64,000 bases of DNA from Ustilaginoidea virens. Lineage: Eukaryota > Ascomycota > Sordariomycetes > Hypocreales > Clavicipitaceae. The notes beneath the pieces were generated by a model, which saw nothing but the letters and a program-made list of their open reading frames with translations, was not told where the DNA came from and searched no databases. The position numbers were made by a program, and so were the translations under genes. Below, piece after piece: positions 1-12,603 of this stretch (positions are counted from its first letter, which is position 1; each line of letters opens with the position of its first letter). The stretch lies in assembly GCF_000687475.1 (NCBI RefSeq), contig NC_057320.1:1798001-1862000 (forward strand), given 5' to 3'.

Positions 1-632
1 ACGGTGCTGTCTGGTAACAGATTCGAAGCATTCGATGATTGAGGAACAGAGTTTTCAAATAGCTCGGCCCGAAGGAGAGTCGAGAAGGTCCGGTTTGCTT
101 CTTCGGCTATGTGGAAGGCATCAGAGTTAGCGTCGTTTGATGAGCCTTGGTTTGGAAGGGGATCGAGTAGTATGGCAAACAGACTTTTTTGAAAATGCAG
201 TTCTCCATGAGGAGTTCGCTTCTTCTGCCTTGAGGGAGTCGTGGGAGACCCATCTTCATGCAGCAAACTAAAGCTAGCTTGAAGATCTTGACCAGACCGT
301 GTAGGAATAAATCTAGGCAGAATTAGTCTCCACACCAAACACAACGAAAAACCAGCGAACATGGTGGGGATGATGCACCTGTCGCCGTTTATTCTCTGTC
401 GCTTTCTGTGCGGACTTGCAGCCGGCGTGCTGTCACGGTGTGGCGGTTGAAATTCTCGTAGCAGGGCGCGATCGACGGCTTCTGCATGTAGAGCGGGCAC
501 CGGCAGTACGTCATTAGCCGTCACCCTCCTGCTGGTTCTTCTGGTCGAGTCGCTTCCGAGCACGCGTTTCGACTCGGACCGGCGCCTCTCCGCAGCGGGG
601 GGGGGTGTGATGGCGCGGACTGAATTCGACAT
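1..632 (-). CDS. APC/C coactivator Cdh1/fizzy-related, N-terminal part (runs off left edge)
   Basis: This encodes the N terminus of a WD40 coactivator that brings substrates to the anaphase-promoting complex in mitotic exit and G1. Exons read as complement(<1..106, 185..312, 379..632). The introns are 78 and 66 nt, with GT-AG ends and CTAAC/CTAAT branch sites, and splicing joins the frames exactly. The start ATG is at 632-630. About 162 residues are visible. A basic, Ser/Thr-rich leader is followed by the C-box DRFIPTR at about residues 84-90, the signature that binds the APC/C. Next come a TPSRQKKRTP segment and the block EEANRTFSTLLRAELF, which resembles the YSALLKNELL block of Cdh1 rather than Cdc20. 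The WD40 propeller lies outside the window. The C-box is directly visible. The choice of Cdh1 over Cdc20 rests on family memory of the second block. Confidence 0.82.
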   Translation of the reverse strand, partial: MSNSVRAITPPPAAERRRSESKRVLGSDSTRRTSRRVTANDVLPVPALHAEAVDRALLREFQPPHRDSTPAASPHRKRQRINGDRCIIPTMFAGFSLCLVWRLILPRFIPTRSGQDLQASFSLLHEDGSPTTPSRQKKRTPHGELHFQKSLFAILLDPLPNQGSSNDANSDAFHIAEEANRTFSTLLRAELFENSVPQSSNASNLLPDST

Positions 633-3031
633 TGGTGCTGGCCTCGGGCGGGTGGTGAGATGCGTGGGCGGAGAGATGCGTGGAGAGGAGCCAACGTCTC
701 CAGGTGTGGCAGGTGAGCAAAGTTAATCTTTCATCCAGCTCTTGGAAGTACAGGAGTTTGGCTGTCCCATGGACGTCGATGAAGATGGCGTGATGAGCGG
801 CAGATTCCTGAAGCCAGACTCGGTGGTTTGCGGTTGAGGCTGAGGCAGAGTGGGGGGGGGGGGGGGGGGGGGGGGGGGAAGGTAGCGGTTATCCAATTGC
901 GATGAATAAAGAAGCTGATGTTTGAGATGTGGGAGGTGAAGCCTCATTGATGGGCTTTCGGCGATGGCTCGTCGTCCGTTGTATCCGTGCGTTCCCAAGG
1001 TTTGGGGCCGTTCCAAAGCAAGAGGCGGACCAAGCAGAATGAAGTAAACTGGGATTGGATGAGCCACGGTCCAAACAAACAGCGCGCAGAATATCCGCAA
1101 TGACGACGGCGGATAAGACAAGCGATCAGGCCAGCGTCGATAAAGAAGAGGGAAAGGAAAAAAAAAAAAATTAACGGGCGACGGCTGAGGCCGAGCTGGC
1201 TGCGGATAGAGTTGATGCCACCGGTCTGTTCTGAAGGTCAGGCATGGAGACAAGGGAGGCCATTCCTCAGCGAGTCTGGAGGGGGGGGGGGACTTGACTG
1301 CGAGCGAGTGGGCGGTGGGCGGTGGGCCCTGGTGTCCCAGGGTGGGTGGCGCTGTTGGCAGCGGGAGCAACATGTTGACTGCAGAGTCCAGACTGCAGAC
1401 CACATGCAGCGAGCGACCCAGACTGCAACAACCAGTTGTTGACTGCACAGTGCAGAGGCCCCTCGGCTGTCCTGGTGACGACTCCGACTCCTGAGCTGAG
1501 CCCCCGAAGGCCTGCCCCAAGACCTGGTGCCGTGCCCAACCCAACCAGACGCCAAACTGGTTACGCACATGCAGTGCACCAGACACTAACCCGTTCCCCA
1601 CGTACCAGACGTGTAGTGACGAGCGCATCCCTGCCAATCATCCTTGTTTTTGTTTTGATTTCTGCCATTCTCTAGATTTTTCATGGTGTTTTCTCATCAC
1701 CCTCCGCGATAAAAGTCGCATCAACAACAAGACCAGGTTATCCGTACATACTACTCCGTACTCCGTATAGGCCATCTCGCCACTCGCAGTATTCCTCCAT
1801 CGACCAGGGCAGGTACCGCGGAACCTACCTGTTGTGTTGACCTGAGGTGACAGATACCAAAGGTATTCTCGTGCCGCTTCGCTTCCCTGGCTTACCTCGC
1901 CATGTCTGGTCCAACTCGTAAAAGAGCTTCGCATTCCTACCCGAGTTGTCCCGTATCGCTCGACGGTTCTTCGCATCATCCCGACAGGTACTGCAATATT
2001 GGTTGCCCCATGGTTGCCGCCCGCTGCCGTTGTCAGTCGCCATTCCATCTTGAGTGACCCACCGTTTCCGGCCTGCAACAATTTCCGTCTCCGTGCCGTT
2101 TTTTTTCCAGTACGGATAACTCTGTCCTTGCTCGACAAGACGCGCCTGCACGCTGTGTTGCCGTGTTAGTTTCGTGTTTTCCCCACACTCGACACGAAAG
2201 GTAGCCAAACACGCTAAACGCGCAGTAGCGATTTTTTTTTTTTTTTAAATCCCTTTGAAGGTGTGAAGGTGCAGGCTTATTATATCAGACCAGGGTTTAT
2301 TAAGCCATTAGAAAACCTTCTATTAAAAGATACATTAACAGACTAGGAAGTAGTGGGAGCAATTTCTGTATTTATGAAGAGCTATATCGCTCTTATCGCA
2401 CGCGTAGGGCATATAGAGCGGCTGCGAGGTGATTCCTGCTAATTTGACCACGGGATTGAAAATAGACCTCGTTTATGCCCTCGTCAAAAGGCTGTTCAAT
2501 TTAGCAGTGTTCAAGGCAGACGAAAACCCGCCATCTACAACGGTCTCTTATTGGCCCTATTGTAAATTTACCTAAGGTACCTTACCTTAGGTGTCTGGTA
2601 CCTGGTAAGTACCTAAGGTACATGTAGGTACCTGTATAAGCATTTTAGTGAAGGTTCGGCGGGAGATACCAGCTAGGATGTATTGATCTGGAAAAAGGTG
2701 GGTCCGCCTCTCTCTAACAACCGTACGGAACTACCTAACGGAGCACCACCTCTTCAAGGCAGGAAGGATACGATACGATACTGACCACCGTAGCCAAGCC
2801 CATAACAGCACCGCAGCTGGATCGCAGTCCAGTGGCCCCCGCCGCACCGTTCTGTCCATTTCCGCTGCCCATCATGTGCTTCGACATAAGAGACCCGAAG
2901 GAGAAAAGAGAAAAGATTTCAATGCCAGGCAATTAAAAAAAAGAAAAGCATAAGGCGGTAAGAGGAAAAGAAAGGAAAATCAAAAGGTAGACAGACCATG
3001 CTGCATTGAACTGAGTCCTCTTGACGCAGAT
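633..3031. other. Divergent intergenic region, cdh1-like / palB
   Basis: This is 2.4 kb between two divergent starts. It holds a 27-base G run at 852-878, an A run near 1159-1170, a G run near 1281-1290 and a pair of ACTCCGTA motifs at 1751-1768. An AT-rich stretch lies at about 2220-2420, and a dense set of GGTACCTA-type palindromes at 2570-2635. The 304-codon minus frame over 723-1637 is low complexity, crosses the G run as poly-proline and resembles no family, so I do not call it a gene. Long 5' leaders for one or both neighbours are likely. Confidence 0.6.
852..878 (+). repeat. G27 homopolymer
   Basis: There are 27 consecutive G residues in the spacer between the cdh1-like gene and palB, about 220 bp upstream of the cdh1-like start. 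Length is likely unstable or uncertain in assembly. Confidence 0.95.
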
Positions 3032-6020
3032 ATGGAGAGGAAAGCTCAGGTACGTAGAAGTGATGATGCGGCTTTTATAAAAGCCTTGCGTCTTATTCCA
3101 TAAGTTTTCTTCCTTTTGTGAACATGGAGTTGTGTGACTTGAAAGCCCTTCGATATCCCATCATCATCAACCACCCAAGACAAGCGACGGACGATTGACT
3201 TCTGACTCTCTGGGTCCACGACAGGATGAAGAGCTTCTCGCAACCCAATGCAGTGGCCAAGACGCACTCACACATGCTATCAGAGCGGCTGAACTGTACA
3301 TGAGCGCAGCGCTGGACGTCTCTAACAAGCCCGACTCGGCCCGTCTCAGACGCAAATGTCAGGAACTCATCTCGTACGCAGAAAACCTCAAGAGACGTCT
3401 CTCGAAAACGGCACCGCCGACTGCTTCCCCAAAAGTTCGGCCAGCCGTGCCTGTAGAACCTCGGGCGGAACTTCCAGGTAGTGGTAGCTCAAGGCTTCAT
3501 GGAAATCATTTCCCGCCATGGGACAGCGACTCCCCAACCGTCGATTCCCAAACATCATCATCCTTGTTTCTGTAGGTCGAGCTGAACCAAACCCTTCGTC
3601 CTGGCCAAGGATTACTCTGCTACTGCTTTGGGTACTATAACTCACCTGCCCCTGCTTTCCCTCAGAGACGACGCAATCTTCACCCTGTCAAAAACACAGT
3701 TGCAGAACTTCGAAGCGTGGGCCAAACCGCTCGATTTGTTCAAGCTCGATGATATTGTCGACAAATCTTCTAGGGAAGACGCAATGATGCAGGTGTCTAA
3801 CAACAGTGATCTGGTTCAAGACGTCACCACAGACTGTTCTGTTGTAGCCAGTCTGTCCGCAGCCCTCCACGTCCTGGTAGGAAAGCGCGCGGTGAGACCA
3901 TGTCGAAACTCCCACGTCGCCAAGGTGTCTATACTAACAAGATATGTCTTTGCATTACCCCATACTCTCAGCTGCTTTCTTCAATATTTCATCCTTTCGA
4001 CCACGAAAAAGGCAGGCCGAAACTCTCCGAGTCCGGCATGTACGTGATGAAGATGAACTTCAATGGGTGTGCGAGGCGCGTTACAATCGATGACAGGTTG
4101 CCTATGTCGCGAACGAATCGCAATCTTTTCGTGGTCGACAGAAACAACCGTCACCTTTTGTGGCCCGCTCTTCTGGAAAAGGCCTACTTGAAAGTCCGGG
4201 GTGGCTATGATTTCCCGGGAAGTAATTCAAGCACAGATCTATGGGTTCTTATAGGGTGGATTCCGGAACAAATCTTTCTCCAAAAGTATGGTGAACCCTT
4301 GTCAAAATGCTTCCATCCTGTGAAACTCGCCCCTGCGGCCAATTTCTCATGCTAACTTGCTTCAAGAGAAGACTCGGATCTAAATGATATATGGAGCCGC
4401 ATCTCAACAGCATACCAGTCGCAAGATGTTGTCATCACGCTTGGTACTGGTCGAATATCCGCAGAGGAAGAGAAAATCCTGGGTCTAATAGGGGAGCATG
4501 ATTATGCGGTTGAGAATGTGGATTCCTACGGGGGCCTTCGGCGACTCTTGATCAAGAATCCATGGTGCGATGGCCCTTCCATGGCAACATTGGAAGGCTC
4601 GACAACGCAATCGGCAGCCAGCTTGAACCAACAATCTTCGCTGCCTGGACAGTCTGCAACAGGGTTATCAACAGGCTCCCAGCGGTCCAGCAGCCGGCTC
4701 TGGGTCTCTCTCGAAGACGTGGCACAGCATTTCGATGTCATGTATCTCAATTGGAATCCCTCCCTGTTTTCTCATCGTCGAGACTACAATTTTTCCTGGG
4801 ATATACCGTCCAAGATATACCGTGAGGTCTTGTCCAAGAACCCTCAGTTCGCCGTGGCGTCGTCGACTCCCGGGACTGTCTGGATCGTTGTAAGTCGGCA
4901 TTTCGCTGACGCGGAGCTTAAACTTGCCCGAAGTGGTATCCAAGGTTCCACGGCCGCAGCTAGCCGTCAGCTCGGCTTCATGAGCTTGTCGATATTCGAC
5001 AACGTGGGCCACAGAGTCCACACAAGAGGTGAAGAGCTTTATCATGGACCGTACGTTGATTCTCCTCAAACCTTGGTTCGTCTGGAAGCCAAGCCCAATC
5101 GCCAGTACACAGTGGTTCTCGATCAACACGAACTGCCTTTGCCCAGCTATTCCTTTACCATGCTACTGTTTTCTCATTGTCCGCTTACCGTGGCGGAAGC
5201 CTCCGAGGCAATGCCCTGTGTCGTGGAAGAAAAAGGGGCCTGGACGAGACGAACCGCCGGTGGCAACTCTTCATGTGCCACGTACTTCCAGAACCCTCAA
5301 TACAAGCTCTCTGTCAACAGGGCAACCCCTGTTTCGATTCTCCTTTCCGCAGACCTCAGTGAAATCCACGTTCACGTGGACATTGTGTGGGCGCAGGGTA
5401 ACCGAGTCACGAGCGTGAGATTGAAGGACCTGGTGGCGTCTTCCGGTGAATATCGACGTGGATGTGCCGTGGCCGACATTCCGCTGCTCGAGCCCGGAAC
5501 CTACACCTTGGTTTGCTCGACATTCGATGCTGGCCAAGTTGCCGGCTTCGCCCTCCGTCTTGCCTCCAAGACCGCAATCAGCGTCACCCCTGTGCCGGCG
5601 GACGGGGCCGGCAGACTCCTTGGAAAGCTTCCAAGACTCCTCATGACGGAGGGCGAGGAAAAGTATCGCGTGCCGGTCGATGCGTCTTGTTTAACCCGGG
5701 CGACGGTGAACATGCAGGCCGTGAGCATACCCCAGGACGGCGGAAGGACCGGGCCGCCGGCATCCTTGATGGTCCGTGTATCAGTCGTGCATGGTCACGG
5801 TCTTGGACAAGCTGTCATTGCGGTTTCCGGGCAAAACGAGTTTCGAGATCCGATGGTTCCTATACGCACCCCGCAGTTTGACATGGAGCCCGGTCGCATA
5901 GGCGCAGAGGGATTGTGGGTTCTCGTCGAGAGCATCGGGTCCCACAACATGGCCGTGGCAATGGAAGGGCACATCTTTAGCGACTCGCCAGTCCGTGTTG
6001 GAACATGGGAGCCTATATGA
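3032..6020 (+). CDS. palB: Calpain-like cysteine protease PalB/Rim13
   Basis: PalB is the calpain of the ambient-pH Pal/Rim pathway. It acts at ESCRT-III-linked membranes and carries out the signalling cleavage of the zinc-finger factor PacC. Exons: 3032..3049, 3225..3571, 3666..3891, 3972..4285, 4367..6020, giving 852 aa, the usual PalB size. The first exon has only six codons (MERKAQ), matching the family's N terminus. A helical MIT-like region (about residues 10-95) precedes the calpain core. The catalytic Cys is in DCSVVASL (about C179), the His in GEHDYAV (about H346) and the Asn in KNPW (about N366). The C-terminal half is the beta-rich PalB domain ending at TGA 6018-6020. All introns close in frame and carry branch-like sites such as tactaac near 3934. 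The gene looks intact. Confidence 0.95.
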
Positions 6021-6832
6021 GCGGTGACGTGTTGCAAGCAAAAAGAAGGAGCTCGAGGCGCAAGAAAGAGAGAGAGAGAGAGAGAGATGTTGGGACACAT
6101 TGTACGCTGGCAATGGCAACCCGATAGGTACGTTTGGTATATGATCCTTTACCGGTTTTTTTTTTTTTTTCTTTTTCTTTCTTCTCTTCTTTTTTCCCCA
6201 AAAGGTAGACTCATGTTTGAAACAGAATAAGCCAAATGCGATTCGCAGCACCTCTCTGCCGCTGCGCCTGTTGGTGTATGTTGTTGTTCAACTATGCAAG
6301 AAGCTCAATAAAGGCCAAAAGTTTCTACATCAAACGCACGCTCCCCAGAGAAGGAGGGGGGGAGGGGGTTTTCATGTTCAATTGGTTAATGTCATGGTGT
6401 CTGTCAAGTTATTTTCATGAAACTATCGGTAGCCTGAAGCTACATTATGATGAACAAAATCGTATGGCACATGTTGCCTGGTATATGAGACCTCCAACGC
6501 CGCCCATGCATGACAATAAAGAGAATCAAGCGGCTCAAAACGCAGCAGACAGAGAATCAACGGTCACCAAGGGTTGGTAGCTTATACCAGCTTCAAGGGC
6601 GAAGAGGTGCACCAGACAATATAAAAACACAGAACATGGCGGGAAGCATCCGTCGTCCCCAAAGTTGCGCGTTTAATGCCCGTCAAACACAGTTGGCTGG
6701 GGACCTGGATGATGCTTGCAACCCGATTTCATTGCGTTTTCTCCTATGCCAGTTCGGCACGCCGAAAATGATAATACAGCGAGGCGATGCTTTCGCAAGA
6801 AACGGGCAATCCGCCGCTCATGGGATTGACTG
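6021..6832. other. Convergent 3' region, palB / C2H2 factor
   Basis: The two genes end facing each other, so this 0.8 kb should hold both 3' UTRs and polyadenylation sites. It contains a (GA)n run at about 6066-6087, a 15-base T run at 6156-6170 and a G-rich stretch near 6350-6370. The short frames here (about 60-140 codons) show no family features. Confidence 0.6.
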
Positions 6833-8401
6833 TTACACCGCAACTCCACCTCGCCTTCGTCGACCGCGGCTCGGACCATCTGAACGCTGGGAAAGGACCT
6901 CCCGTAGCATCGGATCGTCTTTGTCTTTGTCGGTGTGATGGACCCGCACATGGCTGTTATTGTCCAATCAGCACTTATACTTGCATGAACTAATGGAACA
7001 AGGGATTTTTACCGTTGTAAATTGTCAGGCCTGGGATACTTGTGCTCCCGGTCCGGGCAAAAGGGGCAAATGTAACCAGGAGAGTCGTGTACAAGACCAT
7101 GCCGTATCATTTCATTCTTGCGTTTGAAGCCTTTGCCACCTTCGCTTCGAGGACAGCCTGGCACTGGGCAGTAATGTGGCCGTGCTGAGGAATGTACGTT
7201 TGCGTGGGAGTTGAGCAGATACTGGGTCTGAAAGGGAGGTGCCCTACAGCCCGCATACTTGCAAATGTACAAACCTATGGAGGGGTTGGTGATGCCGTCG
7301 ATGCTCATTCGATCAGCGACAGACGTGCTTGTGGCTGGCGTCAGCGCCGATTGCTCTGTATTAGGCGTTTCGCTGGACACACCAGCCACATGCTCCCTAC
7401 CGGGTTGATGGTTAAGGCCGTTGGAAGCGTAACTATTATAGTTACTAGACCCGGGTAAGGAGTGAGGAGACGGAAGGCTCAGCTGAAACGTCTCATTTGG
7501 AGATATGGGCGGCGACAATTGAGAGGTTGACATGGGCGGCAAGCACCTCATAGCCACAGGCGGCGACCTGGTGAAATGCGCGCCGGAGCCATGGAGCGTT
7601 GAAAGATCCTGGTCAGCTGGCGTTGGTGGCTCCGGAGGGATACTGTCGATGTCGCCAAGGGTTGAGCGGATGGAGGGAAGGCTATGGCCATTGGACTCGA
7701 ATTTTGGAGAATCCATCTGCAAGGGCGGTAGACCGCTGCTTGACGGAGTCAGCATAACTATAGGAGACTTATTCGATATCTCGGATATGGCATTTTGGTG
7801 CGTCGAATCCTTGGATGCGAGGCGATAAGCAGAACTTGGGACTCGTTCATCACTCAAAGACAGTTGCCGAGCGGAAAGAGCAATGTCTGGCGATTCCCCG
7901 GGAACTGATGATGGCTTGGAATCCGTGGAGACGGCTTGTAGCGAATCAGCTGCCCGATGTTGTAAGCTAGGACCAGTCATATGGCCAGTCGAACGTGCCG
8001 CGAAACATTTTGATGATGGATGAGATGGGGACTTGCCGGTACTGCAGAGTCTGGGCAAGTCCCCTGTTGAGCCATCTTCTTCCTCTTCGTCGATACCCGG
8101 TAGAGCGCGATAGCCTGCCCGAGCAATCTCTGGGCGACGGCCGTTGTCGAGAGAGGCCAAAAGAACTGCATCCCCAATGTTGGGACGGATCTTTGGGGGA
8201 TTAGCGCTTGTAAAAATCGCCGATGGGAGGACTTGAACTGACTTGAGAGGGAGGAATGTCCGGGGGCGGACTTGGGGAGGGTTCGAGCTTCGGGTGCAAT
8301 GCTTTCATGAGAGGACTGCCCCGTGGGACAACGTCGTCGGGGTCGTAAGTGTCGACAGGCAGGCGGCTTTGTAGCTGATGCTGCCCGGCAGCCATAGTCA
8401 T
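6833..8401 (-). CDS. C2H2 zinc-finger transcription factor (unnamed)
   Basis: Exons: complement(6833..6953, 7013..8190, 8243..8401), 485 aa. The introns are 59 and 52 nt. The reading frame would stop at PDNLQR without the first of these, and with it continues into HVRVHH, as a zinc finger requires. The start is MTMAAG at 8401. The N-terminal two thirds are Ser/Pro-rich and presumably disordered, with one acidic patch (DEEEED). The C terminus has three C2H2-like units: CKYAGC...HANVH, CPVPGC...HGLVH and CPFC...HVRVH. A basic tail (SRGRRRRGG) follows. This is a nuclear DNA-binding regulator by structure; I cannot assign a target pathway or a named orthologue. It is transcribed away from a 4 kb spacer, which suggests a long regulated promoter or leader. 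Confidence 0.85.
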
Positions 8402-11400
8402 GTTTGTTGGATCTGCTATCAGCAGCTATCTCGCCATGGCCCTCGTAAGAGAGGGAATATGTAACATGAACTGAGTGTGTAGCTTCTATGGAGGGCTAGA
8501 TTGTAAGGACAACCTTGACAATAGAGGAGTAAACGCCGCAGCCTCGGAATCTGGTTCGTTTACAGAACAAAGAGACGAGACAAATCAACGAGCATGCTCT
8601 TTCCTGTACGGACACGGCAGAACAGACTTGTCGACACTGGGCGAGTTTCTGAACGTCGGCGTATGCTACTGATGGTATGCACTACATATGTAGGCACCAT
8701 CTAAGAATGCTGAAGGTGCTTGCAACGGCAACAAGGCTATCCTCCTTTGTACCCTTACATTCAAGTCGGCGTAGTCCAGGGTTTGAGGGTTGGCTGAAGC
8801 CTCGGCGACTTTCTGGGATTTTGAGCTGCCCCGTTAGCAATTGGCAGTCGGGCGAGCAATCACACCATCAGTCACGAATAGAATCACAATTGCTAGTCAC
8901 CAACAAGGACTATCCTGTGAAGGGAATCCCAATCGGTACTGTAGCTGCACGCATAAGAGAATGGGGGAAGCAGATGTCTTCTTTTTTCTTCTTCTTTTTT
9001 TTAAAGAAAAAAAAAAGCCAACAAGCTGCCATCCCAAGTAGCGTGTCAAGCAGGGTCGATCAATTCAGGTGCAAAGGAATCTTGGAAACGGGGAATTCAG
9101 GAGAAAGTGTGTAGCATGTACCTTGAGCTTGAGGACTCCCCAACGAGGCCAGTCGGTAGTGAATCTGTTTGTTGACAGTGGCGCGGAGTCAACTTGGGAT
9201 TGTTTGCGGACGATGCGGTTTCTTCGAGTCTGCCGCATTAAGACACAGTAAACTCTACCACCACACGGCGGTTCGTTCGCGGAACAAGAAATTCTGGATG
9301 AAGGCAAGACAGGTAACAGGAGAAGCTGCGACACGAACTATGCGATGGAATACTAACAAAAACGGGGTCAACCCTAGGGAAGTGTTGGAAAGTGGGAAGG
9401 GACCGACAAGCGGCGCGAAGGAGGACGCGAGTGACCGAGTGACCGACCGACCGATTGAGTGAGTGAGTGAATTGACTGATTGACTGACAGACTTATTAGT
9501 CACTCACTGACTGGTAACGCTGAATGGACGGCTTGTTGAAGGCCAGCAGGAGCGAAAACTCACGGGTAACATAACATGTCCACAAATAGCAGCTGGCGAG
9601 GAGCGGGGCGGGGGCCAGGATATGCAGGGTGGGTTTGTTCTTCAAGGATGGATGCAGGCGTCGAGCAGCCACCACCATGGAGAATTGTTGTTGGATGCTG
9701 TGGAGGTATATGCCGTCTGCATCTGGTTTGATCATGCTATCATCTAGCCTCTAGGGCGATGGTGGAGGCCCCTGGAGGGGATGATGGCTGTAACCTCTTG
9801 GCACTAGGCAGGGGCTGAGCCCCGAGGCATCGTTGATAGCGAACAACCAGGTGGTTCCAGCTGTTGTCCAAGTTTGGGGCAAAGGATAGCGGCGAGGTGC
9901 TTGCGAGTAGGAGGTAGTCGACATGAGCAAGCAGTCTGGTCTGGTGTGTTTGGTAACTTTGGTTGGGGAAACAAGAGCGCAAATGGGCCAAGGGGGGGCT
10001 GTGGAGGAGGCTGGGAGGAGATGGCGAAGAAGAAGAATCTCGCAATCTCAAGACTCCCAGCGTCTCAGCACCAGCAAGGCGAAGACGGCCCAACGCAACG
10101 CAACGACTGCAGAATTGGAGGAAGGCGGCTGGCCGTCTCCTTCCCAGACTACAGCCCCACACGGGACCCCGGCAACAAGTCTGGTCTGGTCTTCTGCCGA
10201 GCATGTAAACAAGCAGGGGCAGATTTTCGAACATGCAGTACGCTAAGCCTGAAATAGAACCTTCTACTTTCGCACAGATCAATCTTTCTTTAAGCAGCTC
10301 CTCCATATTTATTAACTTTCGCTCCTTTTTTCCCTTTTTTATTTACACGCGTTTTCTCCTTTCTACACCACACATTATCACGACTTTTGCCCATGCGATA
10401 GCCTCAGAAGCGGCTCTTATAACGATGCACTGATTAGTATTATGAAACGACTAAGAGATACTTTATTATATATAGGGCGCGCGCGGGGTACTACCAGGTG
10501 GATCAATGCATAAAGGAGAAAAAGGAAATAATATAGCATCCATATATGTGCTGTAGTCACGTGTACCGCGGTCGCCTTTGCGCGGCACACCTTCAAAGGT
10601 TCGAAGCAGCGAAAGTATTGGCCGCTTGCTGGTAGAAAAATGAAATGTGTTGCAAATATAGAAGCTACATTTTGGGCTTGTCGTCACTCCATGTTCGAAA
10701 ATTCGTCCCTGCCTGTTTACATGCTCCTGGCAGACGCCTCGCTGTTGAAGTCCCCGCTCAGCGCCTAACCAGCCCAGCTCTTTAAAAAATAGTTCTTTCT
10801 GGTCGGGTCAACTGCACACTTTGGCAAGCATTGACAACAACAGCCGGTGGTTGTTTTCGCGCAAATGGGCGGACAATGCAGACGATTCATTTGCGGGCCG
10901 GGCCATCTTCATGATCTTGACGTACTCAACACGACTACCAAAGGGACTTGAGGGGCAAGAGTTGACGCTTCAGTAGAACCTTGTCGCTAGTGCTTCGCAT
11001 GATTTTTTTTTATCGATCATGTTAACCACCTCAGTGGTCCTGCACTTTGGCCCCGGACAAAAGAGCGCAAAATCCCTCGGGTCGCTTTCGTGTCTCGCCA
11101 CATGTAAAAATGCTAGAGAGATGACTTGATTTTGGCCGCCGCGTTTAAGAAGCCCCATCACTTCATCAACAATAAGAATACACGTACGGAGGAGGTAAAC
11201 CATCTTGATATCGCCGGTGCGGAGTAATAACAGCTGGTAGGTACCAACCAGTACCTAACCCGCCGAACCTTCCCCCTGCTGGCTCCAAGCACGTCCGGGT
11301 CCGGTCCGTACAACAGACCAGACTGCAGATTCACAACGTACCTACCTCATACGGAGTACCTGGCACCTTACCTGTTTGCATGCATGTGGTCTGTACTCCG

Positions 11401-12366
11401 TACGGCTCCAGCCGTTAGAGACCCCGCCCGTTGTGTTGTGTCGAGGCCAGACCAGTTGACTGCTTCCGTATCGTGCCACTGGGGACTTCATCAGCCGCGC
11501 CCCCTGCAGAAAAGACCCAGGGCCTGCCCCGCACTGGAGGAACAAGGCACACTTGACCCCGAGGAGACGGCCCCAGCGGAGGATGGCCGAGCAAAAAAAC
11601 CAGACCCGCTCCTCCAGGTACTGTCGCGACTTACTGGTACTTCCAGATCTTATATGTACATACCTAGCTATCCGTAGGCTTACTCATCGGTGTTCCAGCT
11701 GTGTTGCGTCCAGATTGCCACAGCTCACATCAAGTCAATAGGAATACTCTCCTCGATGCTAGCTAAGCTCGCAAAGACACAACTGATAACTTTGGGGCCA
11801 TTGTGACAGTGACAGGCCAGGATTTGGAATCCACAAGAACCCCCTGGTGCCATGACCCCTCAATTTGAAGCATGCCAATAGTTTCGGTGTGACAAATCGT
11901 TACCTCTGAGCCGCAGTTCGGGCTACGCAACACGGAGGAGCTATATAGCACCAGACTACTCCGTACTGCCTGCCATTGTATAATTGGCCCAGGCGTAACG
12001 GCAAGGTCCACGTACGGAGTACCGTGCTCGTGCTACTTTAGTACCCGAGGTCGGCACTACAAGGAACCGCGGCTCCACCAGCCCCTCCTTATTCACCGCC
12101 GGCATTGCTATAGCTGGAAGTAGCAAGAAAAAATATAAATCATCTTCCAAAAGTGTTCGTGATCTTGAGATAAAGATTGTTCTCGATACATTCAGCAAAT
12201 TTTGCCGGAGCTATCGTTACCGTCGTTGGATCGCCTAGCAAGACGGTTGAACATCCCCTTACGTCGCTGCCGTCGCTGCGTTTATCAGGGGCTGCGTTCG
12301 TCGTCTTCGTATCCAAAGGAGCGGAAACTAACCTGTTATATCCGCGCAAATACAAGTAGCTGTAAA
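8402..12366. other. 4 kb gene-free divergent spacer
   Basis: No convincing gene is seen on either strand. It includes a T/A-rich block at about 8978-9017, an AT-rich stretch with a G/C-alternating core near 10430-10500, and four TACGGAGTA/TACTCCGTA motifs (11350-11358, 11394-11402, 11957-11965, 12013-12021). The 188-codon minus frame at 9740-10306 and the overlapping plus frames are compositionally odd and lack recognisable domains. They more probably belong to the leader of the C2H2 factor. Promoter elements for the dehydrogenase at 12367 must lie at the right end. Confidence 0.55.
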
Positions 12367-12567
12367 ATGATGAAGGCTGTCGTATTCGAGGGACCGTATC
12401 GTGTCTCTGTGCAAGATCGTCCGCTGCCACAGAGTCAGTCGAATTGAGACCCTGCCTTCAAGAGACCGACCTTGGCTTTAGGTTGTATATGCCGCTGACG
12501 ACGATCCTAGTCCAAAACAGCAAAGACATCATCGTCAAAGTCGAGGCAACTGCACTATGTGGCTCGT

Positions 12568-12603
<36 letters not shown>

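Noticed and set aside
723..1637. 304-codon minus-strand frame
   Set aside because: Low-complexity, includes poly-Pro and poly-Phe from homopolymers, starts at a non-ATG codon and matches no family; it lies upstream of the cdh1-like start.
1638..2208. Two overlapping minus frames of 166 and 127 codons
   Set aside because: They overlap in different frames, have no domain, and have the composition of a non-coding leader.
9740..10306. 188-codon minus frame
   Set aside because: ATG-started but Ser/Leu/Pro-rich without any recognisable motif, mirrored by three plus frames; probably part of a leader.
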